A stretch of 35,829 nt of DNA from SIG454 sp045646365 (GCA_045646365.1 JAZRKP010000089.1:1-35829); one strand, 5' to 3'; shown: positions 15,063-24,385, counted from the first letter of the stretch. Translations and numbers: made by a program. The notes: a model not told the origin generated them from the sequence alone.

Positions 15063-16376
15063 ATGAATAAACTTAAAGGAAAAGATTTTGTTTTAGGTGC
15101 ACAGCATCTTTTTGCGATGTTCGGTGCAACAGTTTTGGTTCCTGCTTTAACAGGGCTCAGCGTTTCAGCTACGCTTTTGTTCGCAGGTATAGGTACGCTT
15201 TTGTTCCACCTTATAACAGGCGGAAAAGTCCCTGCATTCTTGGGTTCTTCTTTCGCATTTTTAGGCGGATACTTTGCAATCGCTGAGGTTTGCAGCGGCG
15301 AGGGTGTTAACTTTATCCCTTATGCAGGTTTGGGCGTTGCCTGTGCAGGTCTTGTGTATGTTCTTCTTGCTTTGTTGTTCAAGGTTTTCGGAGCAAGCAA
15401 AGTTATGAAGTTCTTCCCACCTGTTGTTACAGGCCCGATTATTATTGCAATCGGTCTTACTCTTTCAGACTCAGCTATCTCTAACTGCACAAGCAACTGG
15501 ATTATTGCTTTGGTTGCAATTTTAGCGGTTATCGTATTTAATATCTGGGGTAAGGGTATGATAAAGATTATCCCTATCCTCCTCGGCGTTATTGCATCAT
15601 ATGCTGTTGCAATCTGTATGAACCAGGTTGATTTTACTCCTGTTAAGGAAGCTGCTTGGATTGGTCTTCCTTTCGGCTTGGGTGATACAGTATTCTCCCT
15701 CTTTAAAGAAGGAAACGCATCTATTATTATAACATCAATTATAACAATTATGCCTATCGCAATAGCAACAATTATTGAACATATCGGTGATGTTTCAGCT
15801 ATAAGCTCAACTGTTGGCAAAAACTTTATCGCAAAACCAGGTCTCCACAGAACACTCCTCGGCGACGGTCTTGCAACAACACTTGCAGCACTCTTTGGTG
15901 CTCCTGCTAACACAACATATGGCGAAAACACAGGCGTTCTTGCTCTTACTAAAGTTTACGACCCGAGAGTTATCAGAATTGCAGCATATTTCGCAGTTCT
16001 CCTCTCATTCTGTCCTAAGTTTGCAGCAATCGTTCAGGTTATGCCTGCCGCTACAATGGGTGGTATTTCGCTTATCCTTTACGGTATGATTTCTGCTGTC
16101 GGTGTCAGAAACATCGTTGAAAACAAGGTTGACCTTTCAAAGTCAAGAAACATCATTATTGCCGCTTTAATCCTTGTTATTGCAATCGGTATTAAATTTG
16201 GTACTGAGGCTCAGGCAATCGCATTTAATATCGGTCAGGTTACAATCAGCCTTTCAGGTCTTGCTCTTGCCGCAATCGTTGGTATCTTATTAAATGCCGT
16301 TCTTCCAGGTAAGGACTATGTTTTTGAAACAGACCCTGCTGACAAGGCTGACACAGGCGTTAACTTTAAAGTTTAA
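15063..16376 (+). CDS. uraA: uracil permease (NCS2 family)
   Basis: UraA is a membrane symporter that imports uracil for salvage. I start it at 15063 (MNKLKGKDFVLGAQHLFAMF), which is 437 aa. A GGGAGG site precedes it, and the longer reading from 15027 would begin at or before the predicted transcription start. The family signature GAPANTTYGENTGVLALTKV, with its substrate-binding Glu, is present near residue 280. About 12-14 hydrophobic segments are evident, including HLFAMFGATVLVPALTG, typical of uracil rather than xanthine carriers. It forms an operon with upp 64 nt downstream. Confidence 0.94.
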   Translation: MNKLKGKDFVLGAQHLFAMFGATVLVPALTGLSVSATLLFAGIGTLLFHLITGGKVPAFLGSSFAFLGGYFAIAEVCSGEGVNFIPYAGLGVACAGLVYVLLALLFKVFGASKVMKFFPPVVTGPIIIAIGLTLSDSAISNCTSNWIIALVAILAVIVFNIWGKGMIKIIPILLGVIASYAVAICMNQVDFTPVKEAAWIGLPFGLGDTVFSLFKEGNASIIITSIITIMPIAIATIIEHIGDVSAISSTVGKNFIAKPGLHRTLLGDGLATTLAALFGAPANTTYGENTGVLALTKVYDPRVIRIAAYFAVLLSFCPKFAAIVQVMPAATMGGISLILYGMISAVGVRNIVENKVDLSKSRNIIIAALILVIAIGIKFGTEAQAIAFNIGQVTISLSGLALAAIVGILLNAVLPGKDYVFETDPADKADTGVNFKV

Positions 16377-16440
16377 TAAATTCCTTATGCTTAAAAGCCC
16401 TTTAAGCAAAACATAATGAAATGGGCAGAAAGGAAAAATT

Positions 16441-17067
16441 ATGTCAAAAGTTTTTGTAATGAATCATCCTCTCATTCAGCATAAAATCACTATGCTGAGA
16501 GACGAAAAAACAACTGTTAAGGATTTCCGAGAACTCGCAAATGAGATTGCTCTTTTAATGGGATATGAGGCTACAAAGGACCTGGAGCTTTCAGATATTA
16601 AGGTTAAAACACCAATAACTGAAACAATGGGCAAAACAATAACCAAACAGGTTGCTCTTGTTCCTATTCTTCGTGCAGGTCTTGGTATGGTTGATGCGAT
16701 TATGAGCCTTATCCCTGCGGCTAAGGTTGGCCATGTTGGTCTTTATCGTGACCCTGAAACACACGAGCCTGTTGAGTATTACTGCAAGCTCCCAACCGAC
16801 ATTGAGCAAAGACAGGTTCTTGTTTTAGACCCAATGCTTGCAACCGGCGGAAGTGCTGTTGCTGCTATTGATTTCATCAAGAAAAGAGGAGCAAAGAAGA
16901 TTAAGCTTGTTAATATAATTGCTGCTCCTGAGGGTGTTAAGGCCGTTCAGGACGCTCACCCTGATGTCGATATATACATTGGTGCTCTTGACGAAAAGCT
17001 TAACGAAAAGTGCTATATCGTTCCCGGTCTTGGCGATGCGGGCGACAGACTTTTTGGTACATTATAA
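16441..17067 (+). CDS. upp: uracil phosphoribosyltransferase
   Basis: Upp converts uracil + PRPP to UMP + PPi, completing uracil salvage with the permease upstream. At 208 aa it is of family length. PILRAGLGMV is the uracil PRTase N-terminal signature, and VLVLDPMLATGGSA is the PRPP-binding loop. The C-terminal VPGLGDAGDRLFGT is typical of the family. AGAAAGGAAAAATT provides the ribosome site. Two terminators follow. Confidence 0.97.
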   Translation: MSKVFVMNHPLIQHKITMLRDEKTTVKDFRELANEIALLMGYEATKDLELSDIKVKTPITETMGKTITKQVALVPILRAGLGMVDAIMSLIPAAKVGHVGLYRDPETHEPVEYYCKLPTDIEQRQVLVLDPMLATGGSAVAAIDFIKKRGAKKIKLVNIIAAPEGVKAVQDAHPDVDIYIGALDEKLNEKCYIVPGLGDAGDRLFGTL

Positions 17068-17078
17068 TTCATTCATAT

Positions 17079-17114
17079 GAATAAAACCGCTTGAAAAATC
17101 AAGCGGTTTTATTA
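17079..17114 (+). terminator. intrinsic terminator of upp
   Basis: A perfect stem AATAAAACCGCTTGA / TCAAGCGGTTTTATT around an AAAA loop supplies its own T-rich 3' side. It lies about 12 nt after the stop codon. Confidence 0.9.
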
Positions 17115-17125
17115 TGCAAACACAA

Positions 17126-17160
17126 ATTCCCCTATGCTCTCAAAGCATAGGGGAATAATT
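17126..17160. terminator. second convergent terminator between upp and the symporter gene
   Basis: ATTCCCCTATGCT (17126-17138) pairs perfectly with AGCATAGGGGAAT (17144-17156) around CTCAA, followed on the plus strand by AATTTTATTT. It sits between convergent genes just beyond the symporter stop, so it can also fold in the minus-strand transcript. Confidence 0.8.
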
Positions 17161-17164
17161 TTAT

Positions 17165-18538
17165 TTACTTAAAAAACATTGTTATATATCCCTGAATCCA
17201 GAGAACGAAAAGGATTATCGGGAGAATATACTTAGCGTATACCTTTAACCAACCGGGGAACATTATTCCTCTTCCCTCATTTGCCTCACCTATGAAGTTT
17301 TCCCAACCCCATCCGCCTTTTCTCCATGTGCAGAAAAGAACATATACTAAAGAACCGAGAGGAAGAATGTTATTACTTATAATAAAATCCTCAAAATCAA
17401 GAATTGTGCTACCCTTACCCAAAAGCTGAACACCTGACAAAACATTAAAACCAAGTGCACAAGGAAGTGAGAGAATAATAACTGCAATCGTGTTTATAAC
17501 GCACGCCTTTTTACGGCTCCAGCCCCACAAATCCATACCAAACGACAGGATATTTTCAAAAACGGCAACAACTGTTGAAACCGCCGCAAACAACATAAAC
17601 ACAAAGAATAATGAGCCCCAGAGCTGCCCCATCGGCATTGAGTTAAAAATATTCGGCAATGTCTGGAAAATAAGTCCCGGACCTGCTCCCGGATTGACAT
17701 TATACGCAAAGCACGACGGGATAATTATAAGTCCTGCCATAAATGCAACGAATGTATCAAGGGCGGCGATTGAAACCGACTCACCCAAAAGACGCTTATC
17801 CTTATCAATATAGCTGCCGAAAATCGCCATAGAACCCATACCGATTGATAATGTGAAAAACGCTTGTCCAAGAGCCGCAAATACAACCTCACCAATACCG
17901 TTTTCAACCATTTTCCCGAAATCAGGAACAAGGTAATACTTAACGCCCTCTATCGCCCCCGGCAAAGTCACCGCACGAACTGCAAGAACTGCGATAATCG
18001 CAAGAAGCGCAAGCATCATAAACTTTGTTATCTTCTCAACGCCTTTTTTCAGTCCCATTGAGCAAATAGCAAATCCCAACACAACGGTTAAAACCATAAA
18101 ACCTACGAGAACATAAGGATTTGAAGTCATTTCAACAAACTGATTGGAAACAACATCTGCAGGCTGTCCGACAAAATCGCCTTTAACCGTTTTAAATAAG
18201 TAGGTAAACATCCAGCCTGTAACAGTTGTGTAGAACATCATCAAAAGATAGTTTCCTGCCATACCAACCCAACCAAAAAGATGCCATTTCGTTCCCTGTG
18301 GTTGAAGAACCTTAAATGACTCCGCAATACTTTTACGGCTCGCTCTTCCTACCGCAAATTCCATAGTCATAATCGGAAGTCCGAAAATAACAAGGAACAA
18401 AAGGTAAATAAGAATAAATGCTGCGCCGCCATACTGACCAACAATATAAGGGAAACGCCACACATTACCAAGACCTATGGCACACCCTGCAGAAATCAGT
18501 ATAAACCCAAGCCTTGAGCCAAACTTTTCTCTTTCCAT
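17165..18538 (-). CDS. sodium-dependent transporter, neurotransmitter:sodium symporter (NSS/SNF) family
   Basis: This family imports amino acids or related solutes with Na+. I start it at 18538 (MEREKFGSRLGF) after AGAGGTG; the longer reading would run into the tRNA terminator. The 457-aa protein opens with the family signature GFILISAGCAIGLGNVWRFPY in TM1 and continues GGAAFILIYLLFLVIFGLP. It has 11-12 hydrophobic segments, as in LeuT and MhsT. The substrate cannot be read from sequence; bacterial homologs transport leucine, tryptophan or tyrosine. It lies directly downstream of tRNA-Ala in the same direction, with only the tRNA terminator between, so it is probably transcribed partly by read-through. 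Confidence 0.92.
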   Translation of the reverse strand: MEREKFGSRLGFILISAGCAIGLGNVWRFPYIVGQYGGAAFILIYLLFLVIFGLPIMTMEFAVGRASRKSIAESFKVLQPQGTKWHLFGWVGMAGNYLLMMFYTTVTGWMFTYLFKTVKGDFVGQPADVVSNQFVEMTSNPYVLVGFMVLTVVLGFAICSMGLKKGVEKITKFMMLALLAIIAVLAVRAVTLPGAIEGVKYYLVPDFGKMVENGIGEVVFAALGQAFFTLSIGMGSMAIFGSYIDKDKRLLGESVSIAALDTFVAFMAGLIIIPSCFAYNVNPGAGPGLIFQTLPNIFNSMPMGQLWGSLFFVFMLFAAVSTVVAVFENILSFGMDLWGWSRKKACVINTIAVIILSLPCALGFNVLSGVQLLGKGSTILDFEDFIISNNILPLGSLVYVLFCTWRKGGWGWENFIGEANEGRGIMFPGWLKVYAKYILPIILFVLWIQGYITMFFK

Positions 18539-18560
18539 ATAAACACCTCTTTTGTTAAAA

Positions 18561-18590
18561 ATAAAAACGGCATCCAATTAAGGATACCGT
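18561..18590 (-). terminator. terminator of the tRNA-Ala gene
   Basis: On the minus strand ACGGTATCC pairs with GGATGCCGT (one G-U) around TTAATT, followed by TTTTATTTTTA. It starts only a few bases after the tRNA CCA end. Confidence 0.8.
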
Positions 18591-18592
18591 TT

Positions 18593-18668
18593 TGGTGGAG
18601 ATAAAGAGAGTCGAACTCTTGACCCCCTGCTTGCAAGGCAGGTGCTCTCCCAACTGAGCTATACCCCC
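18593..18668 (-). tRNA. tRNA-Ala, anticodon TGC
   Basis: Read on the minus strand, this 76-nt cloverleaf begins GGGGGTATAGCTCAG and has the anticodon arm CCTGC-CTTGCAA-GCAGG. Its T arm is AAGAG-TTCGACT-CTCTT, and it ends with encoded CCA. The acceptor contains the G3:U70 pair that marks alanine tRNAs. It has a dedicated promoter and terminator. Confidence 0.98.
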
Positions 18669-18679
18669 ATAACAAATAT

Positions 18680-18708
18680 ATTATACCACACAATTTCCAA
18701 TTTGTAAA
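18680..18708 (-). promoter_or_regulatory. promoter of tRNA-Ala
   Basis: On the minus strand TTTACA (18703-18708) and TATAAT (18680-18685) are 17 bp apart. The tRNA 5' end is 12 nt beyond the -10. Confidence 0.85.
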
Positions 18709-18720
18709 GAGTTTTTTGAG

Positions 18721-18749
18721 AAAATTTTCAGGGGACTTTTCAGTCCCCT
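18721..18749 (-). terminator. terminator of the GH36-GH65-pgmB operon
   Basis: AGGGGACT and AGTCCCCT (18730-18737 and 18742-18749) form an 8-bp stem with a 4-nt loop. On the minus strand it is followed by GAAAATTTT, just after the pgmB stop. Confidence 0.7.
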
Positions 18750-18756
18750 AAAAAAA

Positions 18757-19398
18757 CTACATTATATCATCAACTTTTATATCGAAAAGTCCCTTTGCAC
18801 TATATGTTGCTTTTGGGTTAGCTGATGCATAACCAACAGCGATAACATCCATATTTGCCGCAAGTGCAGCCTCAACACCTGCATCTGCATCTTCAACAAC
18901 AACACACTTTGTCGGCTCAATACCAAGCTTCTCTGCTGCCTTTAAAAATACATCAGGAGCCGGCTTTGAGTTCTTTATATCGTTTCCGTCTGCAATTTTA
19001 TCAAATGTTTCCAAAAGGTCTATCTGAGTTAAAATCGCAATAGTGTTTTTGCTTGATGAACCGATTGCAACCTTTGCACCCATAGCCTTTGCGTCTGTTA
19101 TAAATTCAACGGCACCCGGAAGGATTGCACTCTTATCAAGTTTCTTGATAAGTTCTTTATAATATCCGTTCTTTCTCTCTGCCATTGTAACTTTTTCGTC
19201 CTCAGAATAACTTTTTTCAGCTTTCTCAAGAACAATTTCCAAAGATTCCATACGGCTTACACCACGAAGTCTTTCATTTATTGTTCGGTCAAAATAAATT
19301 CCTTCCTCGTCTGCAAGCTGCTTCCACGCTTCGTAATGACAGTTGTCAGTTGAAACCACAACGCCATCCAAATCAAAAATAATTGCCTCGTATTTCAT
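18757..19398 (-). CDS. pgmB: beta-phosphoglucomutase (HAD family)
   Basis: PgmB converts beta-glucose-1-phosphate to glucose-6-phosphate. That is exactly the product of an inverting GH65 phosphorylase, which is the adjacent upstream gene. The start at 19398 (MKYEAIIFDLDGVV) follows GGAGGTATAAA, and the GH65 stop codon lies 1 nt upstream. The 213-aa protein has HAD motif I DLDGVVVSTDN with nucleophile Asp9 and acid/base Asp11. It also has the cap-domain LRGVSRMESLE of beta-PGM, motif II GSSSKN, and motif III/IV KPAPDVF with VEDADAGVEAA. These agree with beta-PGM rather than a generic phosphatase. Confidence 0.94.
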   Translation of the reverse strand: MKYEAIIFDLDGVVVSTDNCHYEAWKQLADEEGIYFDRTINERLRGVSRMESLEIVLEKAEKSYSEDEKVTMAERKNGYYKELIKKLDKSAILPGAVEFITDAKAMGAKVAIGSSSKNTIAILTQIDLLETFDKIADGNDIKNSKPAPDVFLKAAEKLGIEPTKCVVVEDADAGVEAALAANMDVIAVGYASANPKATYSAKGLFDIKVDDIM

Positions 19399-19399
19399 T

Positions 19400-21556
19400 T
19401 TATACCTCCGTAATATTTCCACCATTTTTATTTACTTCAACCTGATAAAGCTTATCCATAAACATAAGCTTAAACTTCATCCCCTGCCATTTTTCAGGGA
19501 GACAAGGATTACAGGTGAGTTTCCCATTTTCAATTCCGATTCCCGCAAAACCTTTAACCGCAACAATCCACGCTCCGCCCTCAGACGCAGGATGAGTTCC
19601 GCCGATATATATAAGTCCCATCCATTCTTTTCCGCCTGTTCTCAAGTCAACTCCTGCCGACTTCATAAAGAGCGGATATGCAATCTCTGCATTTCCAATC
19701 TGGCAAGCAAGGAGAGAATACATACAAGCAGATAATGATGAGCCGTGTTCTGTTCTTGGCTCGTAGTAATCAAAGTTCTTCTTCAGAATCTCATCATCAT
19801 ATTCGTTACCGAAAATTCCAAGCATCGCAACAACATCAGCCTGCTTTAAAACCTGAGTATCGCTGGCAACACCATAAGCACCGCCCCAGTATTCCTTCGG
19901 GTCTAAAAGTCTTGAACGAACTTCATCAACTGTTGCATCTTCAAGTCCGAAATACCCGTCAAACTGTTCAATCAAGCCTCTTTCATCTGGCTGTTTAATA
20001 TAGATATTTTCAGCAGAATCAATAAATTTCGCCTTTAAATCCTTAAGCTTATACTGCTTGTCAAGTTCCTTATATTTAACCTTATAATTCTTCTTCAGCG
20101 TATCAATGGCATTTATAGCAGTTTCAAATGTCAGCTTAACCATTTTGTTTGTATAAGCATTATTGCTAACTCGTTCATGGTATTCATCAGGACCAACAAC
20201 ATCACGGATTTCATAGAACCTACTGTCCGCTTTTTTAACGAGAAGCGAACGATACATTCTTGCACACTCGATTATAACTTCCGCTCCGCCATTTTCAAAC
20301 ACAGATGTGTCGCCTGTTGCATCAATATATTTACAAATTCCGTAAACAACTGCCGCAGAAACATGATACTGCTTATCACGGAAATATGTTCGCATAGGTC
20401 TCTTAGTAAACACATCTGTTATGTTATAGTCAGAACAGCCCTCGAAACCGCCTTCCTGGCTCTCCCACGCATAGTAAGCACCATCAAGTCCGTATTCTTT
20501 CGCCTTGTTTCTCGCCCCTTGAAGAGTGTCAATTCTGTAATCTATAAGAGTTTTTGCAACTTCTGGCTCTGTGTGAATGAAATAGTCAATCATAAACATT
20601 TCAGTATCCCAGAAAACCGCACCCTTATAAACCTGACCTGAAAGACCTCTTGCCGCAATCGAAACATTTTCCATATTTCTCGGTGCAATTATATTGAGGT
20701 GATAGAGCGAATAGTTAAGGTTATACATAGCCTCTTCATCACCGATAATCTCAACCTTTGAAATATCCCAGATTTTCTCCCACGCCTTAATGTGCTCCGC
20801 CTTTAATGTCTCATAATCAAGAGTTGCCACATCAAGCTTTTCAACAAAGACAGGAGCTTCAATCGATGCAATTTTCTCGATTGTGTATACCTTTCCCGCC
20901 TCTGCCTTGATTGTTATTTCTTCTGTTACGCTCATTTCGTCACAGTTTACATTTCTGTCACACTCAAAATCCGCTTTAATATACTCTTTAGCAGTTACGA
21001 TATGACTCTTTTCACCTGTTGTTCCCTGAACGATTTTAACACCGTTTTCACAGGCAGTTTTGATTTGAACAAAGTGAGGACCGTTTATATCCCAAACATC
21101 CCCGTCAATTCCGCTTATAATTTTAATTTCACAGTCATAGTCTGCCGAAACTGTATATTTAAGAGCAATTATGCTCTGGTTTGACATACTGGCAAAACGC
21201 TCCGCCTCAACGGTTAATTCACCCTTATCAGTTGTCCATACAGTTTTTCTGTTATGTATCGCTTTATAAAAGTCAAGGCTCTGCTCGTGACTTTTTGGCT
21301 CAATTTCAGGAAGAGTGTAAGCTTTTCCGTCAACCTCCGTAATAGTATACAAAACATTTGGCGCATTGACAGATTCACGCCAGCCATCGCCGGCTTTATC
21401 ATAAACCCCGGCAAGGTTTATTGCGCACATATTCTCCTTTTTAACTTCTTCCATTGTTCCTCTTACGCCGAAAAATCCGTTTCCTGTCAGAAACTTATTT
21501 CCGTTATGCGGAATAAGGTCTTTACTGAACTCATTGGTTTTAACTATCCAATTCAT
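19400..21556 (-). CDS. GH65 family disaccharide phosphorylase (maltose/kojibiose/nigerose-type)
   Basis: GH65 inverting phosphorylases cleave alpha-glucosides with phosphate to yield beta-glucose-1-phosphate. The 718-aa length and domain order fit: an N-terminal beta-sandwich with GNGFFGVRGTMEE, an (alpha/alpha)6 barrel and a small C-terminal beta domain. FWDTEMFMIDYF lies at the active site. The general acid is Glu458 in VGPDEYHERV, and the phosphate-binding region EHGSSLSACMY is present. The NNAYTNKM context is more like kojibiose/nigerose-type members than classical maltose phosphorylases, but the linkage cannot be fixed from sequence. It sits 2 nt downstream of the GH36 gene and 1 nt upstream of pgmB, so the three form one tight operon. 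No signal peptide; cytoplasmic. Confidence 0.92.
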   Translation of the reverse strand: MNWIVKTNEFSKDLIPHNGNKFLTGNGFFGVRGTMEEVKKENMCAINLAGVYDKAGDGWRESVNAPNVLYTITEVDGKAYTLPEIEPKSHEQSLDFYKAIHNRKTVWTTDKGELTVEAERFASMSNQSIIALKYTVSADYDCEIKIISGIDGDVWDINGPHFVQIKTACENGVKIVQGTTGEKSHIVTAKEYIKADFECDRNVNCDEMSVTEEITIKAEAGKVYTIEKIASIEAPVFVEKLDVATLDYETLKAEHIKAWEKIWDISKVEIIGDEEAMYNLNYSLYHLNIIAPRNMENVSIAARGLSGQVYKGAVFWDTEMFMIDYFIHTEPEVAKTLIDYRIDTLQGARNKAKEYGLDGAYYAWESQEGGFEGCSDYNITDVFTKRPMRTYFRDKQYHVSAAVVYGICKYIDATGDTSVFENGGAEVIIECARMYRSLLVKKADSRFYEIRDVVGPDEYHERVSNNAYTNKMVKLTFETAINAIDTLKKNYKVKYKELDKQYKLKDLKAKFIDSAENIYIKQPDERGLIEQFDGYFGLEDATVDEVRSRLLDPKEYWGGAYGVASDTQVLKQADVVAMLGIFGNEYDDEILKKNFDYYEPRTEHGSSLSACMYSLLACQIGNAEIAYPLFMKSAGVDLRTGGKEWMGLIYIGGTHPASEGGAWIVAVKGFAGIGIENGKLTCNPCLPEKWQGMKFKLMFMDKLYQVEVNKNGGNITEV

Positions 21557-21558
21557 AT

Positions 21559-23709
21559 TTAATCCTCCACTTTAAAATACTTAACAACAGCAGAAAAATC
21601 ACTCAATTCATATTCAGGAGTAATTCCCTTATACATAAGTTCGTCTCCGCCGAACACTTCGCCTGTTTCCATATCTTTATAATTAAAGCTTTCGCAAAGT
21701 CCGTCAAGATATATATTTTCGTCGTCAAAGTTAGAATTTGAAAGAACTCTGACTCCAACTAAAACCGCCTCTTTTTTATCCTTGGAAACAATCATCCAAC
21801 TGCAATAGTTCCCTTCATAAGGGCTTTGAAGTCTATACAAATCACCTGTTCTCACAAGTGTTCTTATTTCGTTGTAGAACTTAATCTGCTCTCTAATTTC
21901 TTCAATTTCAGCATCGCTCATAGTCGTTATATCAAGCTCATAGCCAAACATCCCTGCATAAGCCACCGCCGCTCTTGTCTTAAGCGGAGTTATTCTTCCC
22001 ACCTGATGGTTTGGCGATGCAGTAACATGGGCAGACATAGTGCAAATAGGATACCCCATTGATGTGCCATACTGAATCTTAAGCCTTGAAATTGCGTCAG
22101 AGTTATCACTTGTCCAGATTTGCGGTGAATAAGCAAGTATTCCCAAATCAAATCTTCCTCCACCACTCGCGCAACCCTCTATTAAAACATCAGGGAAGTT
22201 CTTGACTAATGTGCTGTAAACCCTGTAAAGTCCGAGAGTGTATTTATGATTATAGCCTTTATACGGCATATCAGTCATCATTCGGTTATAGTCCCACTTA
22301 ATATAATCAATCTTTGCACTCTTTAAGTATCCGCTTATAACATCAATTATGTAATCACAAACATCAGGATTTGCAAGGTCTAACATATACTGTTTTCTGC
22401 CCAGAGACGGCTTAACATTCGGAACACTGATAACCCACTCAGGATGTGCCCTGAACAAATCCGAATCAGGGTTTGCCATTTCAGGTTCAAACCAAAGACC
22501 AAACTTCAATCCCTCATCATTTATCTTTTTAGAAAGTCCGTCAATGCCGAGAGGAAGTTTTTCCGTATTAACCACCCAGTCCCCTAAAGAACAGTTATCC
22601 GAGTTTCTCTTCCCGAACCAGCCGTCATCAAGAACAAGAAGCTCAATTTCCACAGCCTTTGCCTTTTTTGCAAGATTTATAAGCTTTTCTTCCGTAAAAT
22701 CAAAATATGTAGCTTCCCAGTTATTTATAAGAATCGGTCTGTCTTTCTTAGCCGTATTACTTCTGCAAAGATTGTTTGCAACAACGCCGTGAATCGCTCT
22801 TGAAAGACCGCCAAGACCATCATTACTGTAAGACAGTATCGTCTGCGGTGTTTCAAAGGTTTCGCCACTATTTAAAACCTGTTCAAATTCAAACGGGTTA
22901 AGCCCCTGAACAACTCTGACTTTTCCATACTGGTCACACTCAACTGTCGTAGCGTGGTTACCGCTGTAAATAAGCGAAAATCCATACGCATCTCCGCTTT
23001 TCTCCGTCGCCTTACTGTCGCAAAGAATAACAAACGGATTCATAACATGACCGCTTCCGCCTTTTGCATTTCCAATTTCCATTTTCATTCCGCTTTTAAC
23101 GGAAACTCTTTCCATATATCTTTCTCTTGTCCAGGCACCGGGGAAATAAATAACATCATACTGCCCCTTTTCAAAATCAACCCCACAACTTGACGCCGAT
23201 TCAACAGTTATTTCCTCATTTGAAGCATTTTTGATTTTTGCATTTCTAAGTATAACATCATATTCATCAAAAACCGTGTAAGAAAGCACGATTTCAAATC
23301 CCGCCTCACTATCCGCAAGAGTAATCTCAAGAGTCTGCGCATTATTTTCATTTTTCAGAATATACGGCATTCCCTCAACTTCCGTAACTGCATTTTCCTT
23401 TATGGCAAAGCTCCTTAAAACAGGTTTAGAAACTGTGTTCCCAAGTCTGTTTTTTATAGAAAAAGCAGGAGTTCTCAAATCCGTATGTCCATAGCTCGGG
23501 TATTCCAGGCAAGCCGCCTCCGTCGCTCCGCCAACTTCGTCATAACAAATCAACGCATGTGCAGCAACCACAAGTTTTTTTGAATAATCTCTGTCTGAAA
23601 GCTTCTTCCCGAAATAATAATGATGCAAGTCACCAAACTGGCTGACTGCAATAATATAACTTATATTCTTTCCCTGTAAATGAAAAGTATTTCCGTTTTT
23701 AATAATCAT
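21559..23709 (-). CDS. alpha-galactosidase, GH36
   Basis: This retaining enzyme removes alpha-galactosyl units from raffinose-family sugars or melibiose. The 716-aa protein has an N-terminal beta-supersandwich and a TIM barrel. Landmarks include VLDDGWFG, GLWFEPEMANPDSDL, nucleophile Asp473 in IKWDYNR, the IEGCASGGGRFD motif and acid/base Asp535 in WTSDNSDA. There is no signal peptide, so substrate must be imported. I prefer ATG 23709 because GGTGAG lies just upstream; a second ATG at 23721 would add four residues. It is the first gene of the operon with GH65 and pgmB. No transporter is adjacent. Confidence 0.94.
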   Translation of the reverse strand: MIIKNGNTFHLQGKNISYIIAVSQFGDLHHYYFGKKLSDRDYSKKLVVAAHALICYDEVGGATEAACLEYPSYGHTDLRTPAFSIKNRLGNTVSKPVLRSFAIKENAVTEVEGMPYILKNENNAQTLEITLADSEAGFEIVLSYTVFDEYDVILRNAKIKNASNEEITVESASSCGVDFEKGQYDVIYFPGAWTRERYMERVSVKSGMKMEIGNAKGGSGHVMNPFVILCDSKATEKSGDAYGFSLIYSGNHATTVECDQYGKVRVVQGLNPFEFEQVLNSGETFETPQTILSYSNDGLGGLSRAIHGVVANNLCRSNTAKKDRPILINNWEATYFDFTEEKLINLAKKAKAVEIELLVLDDGWFGKRNSDNCSLGDWVVNTEKLPLGIDGLSKKINDEGLKFGLWFEPEMANPDSDLFRAHPEWVISVPNVKPSLGRKQYMLDLANPDVCDYIIDVISGYLKSAKIDYIKWDYNRMMTDMPYKGYNHKYTLGLYRVYSTLVKNFPDVLIEGCASGGGRFDLGILAYSPQIWTSDNSDAISRLKIQYGTSMGYPICTMSAHVTASPNHQVGRITPLKTRAAVAYAGMFGYELDITTMSDAEIEEIREQIKFYNEIRTLVRTGDLYRLQSPYEGNYCSWMIVSKDKKEAVLVGVRVLSNSNFDDENIYLDGLCESFNYKDMETGEVFGGDELMYKGITPEYELSDFSAVVKYFKVED

Positions 23710-23744
23710 ATTCTCACCCATTCCGTTTATTGGATATTTGAAAT

Positions 23745-23773
23745 ATTATACCATAATATGCTTGTGTTGTCAA
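23745..23773 (-). promoter_or_regulatory. sigma-A promoter of the GH36-GH65-pgmB operon
   Basis: On the minus strand the perfect hexamers TTGACA (23768-23773) and TATAAT (23745-23750) are separated by 17 bp, about 36 nt upstream of the start. No clear operator is seen; the overlapping AATATT-rich dyads are short. Confidence 0.85.
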
Positions 23774-23799
23774 CGAAAACTCTTAATGTTTCCTCCAAT

Positions 23800-24369
23800 C
23801 TATAACATCTTGAGCAAGACCTCATCCATACCCCGTTTAGGTACGCAAAGTGTATCCCCTTCAAGATAATATTTCACGCTTTCACCAAGCTCCACCTCTT
23901 TTGGGCTCTCTTTCGGATAGCCCAATGCAACAAGACTGGAAATTTCAAGATTTTCAGGGAGCTGAACCTCTTCTGCAATCCCCGCTCTGTCAATAGCACC
24001 CATCCAGCAAGCACCAACTCCGTCTGAAAGTGCAGACAGAATTATATTCTCAACCGACGCCCCAATATCCAGATCCGCTCCGTTTGATTTTACATTTTTG
24101 TCCACGCATACGATAATATACGCCATTGGTCGTTCATCATCTTTCGGATTATACTGTGGGGCTAAATACCCTGCCCATTTAACTAAAGGAAAAATCTTGT
24201 TGTTCATTTCAGGACTGTTTACCGCCACATATTTAAGTGGTTGCAAATTTGCCGCCGACGGTGCAACCCTTGCCGCATCAACATAGCTTAATAGCTGCTC
24301 CTTTGAAATTGGCTTTTGCTCAAATTTCCTGATTGTTCTTCTCGATTTTATTAACTCTGTAAAATTCAT
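23800..24369 (-). CDS. nitroreductase-family FMN oxidoreductase
   Basis: This 189-aa protein has the family start IKSRRTIRKFEQKPI, the FMN-binding AARVAPSAANLQP and the C-terminal GYPKES motif. Nitroreductase-family enzymes use FMN and NAD(P)H to reduce nitro groups, quinones or flavins; the substrate here is unknown. GGGGGATACT precedes the ATG. It lies 16 nt downstream of the DUF1648 gene and probably shares its transcript. The Cys in GACWMGAI near the flavin site is common in small clostridial members. Confidence 0.9.
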   Translation of the reverse strand: MNFTELIKSRRTIRKFEQKPISKEQLLSYVDAARVAPSAANLQPLKYVAVNSPEMNNKIFPLVKWAGYLAPQYNPKDDERPMAYIIVCVDKNVKSNGADLDIGASVENIILSALSDGVGACWMGAIDRAGIAEEVQLPENLEISSLVALGYPKESPKEVELGESVKYYLEGDTLCVPKRGMDEVLLKML

Positions 24370-24385
24370 AGTATCCCCCTGATAT

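Noticed and set aside
18496..18693. Open frame across the tRNA-Ala gene
   Set aside because: It is a translation of the tRNA and the symporter start region, not a gene.
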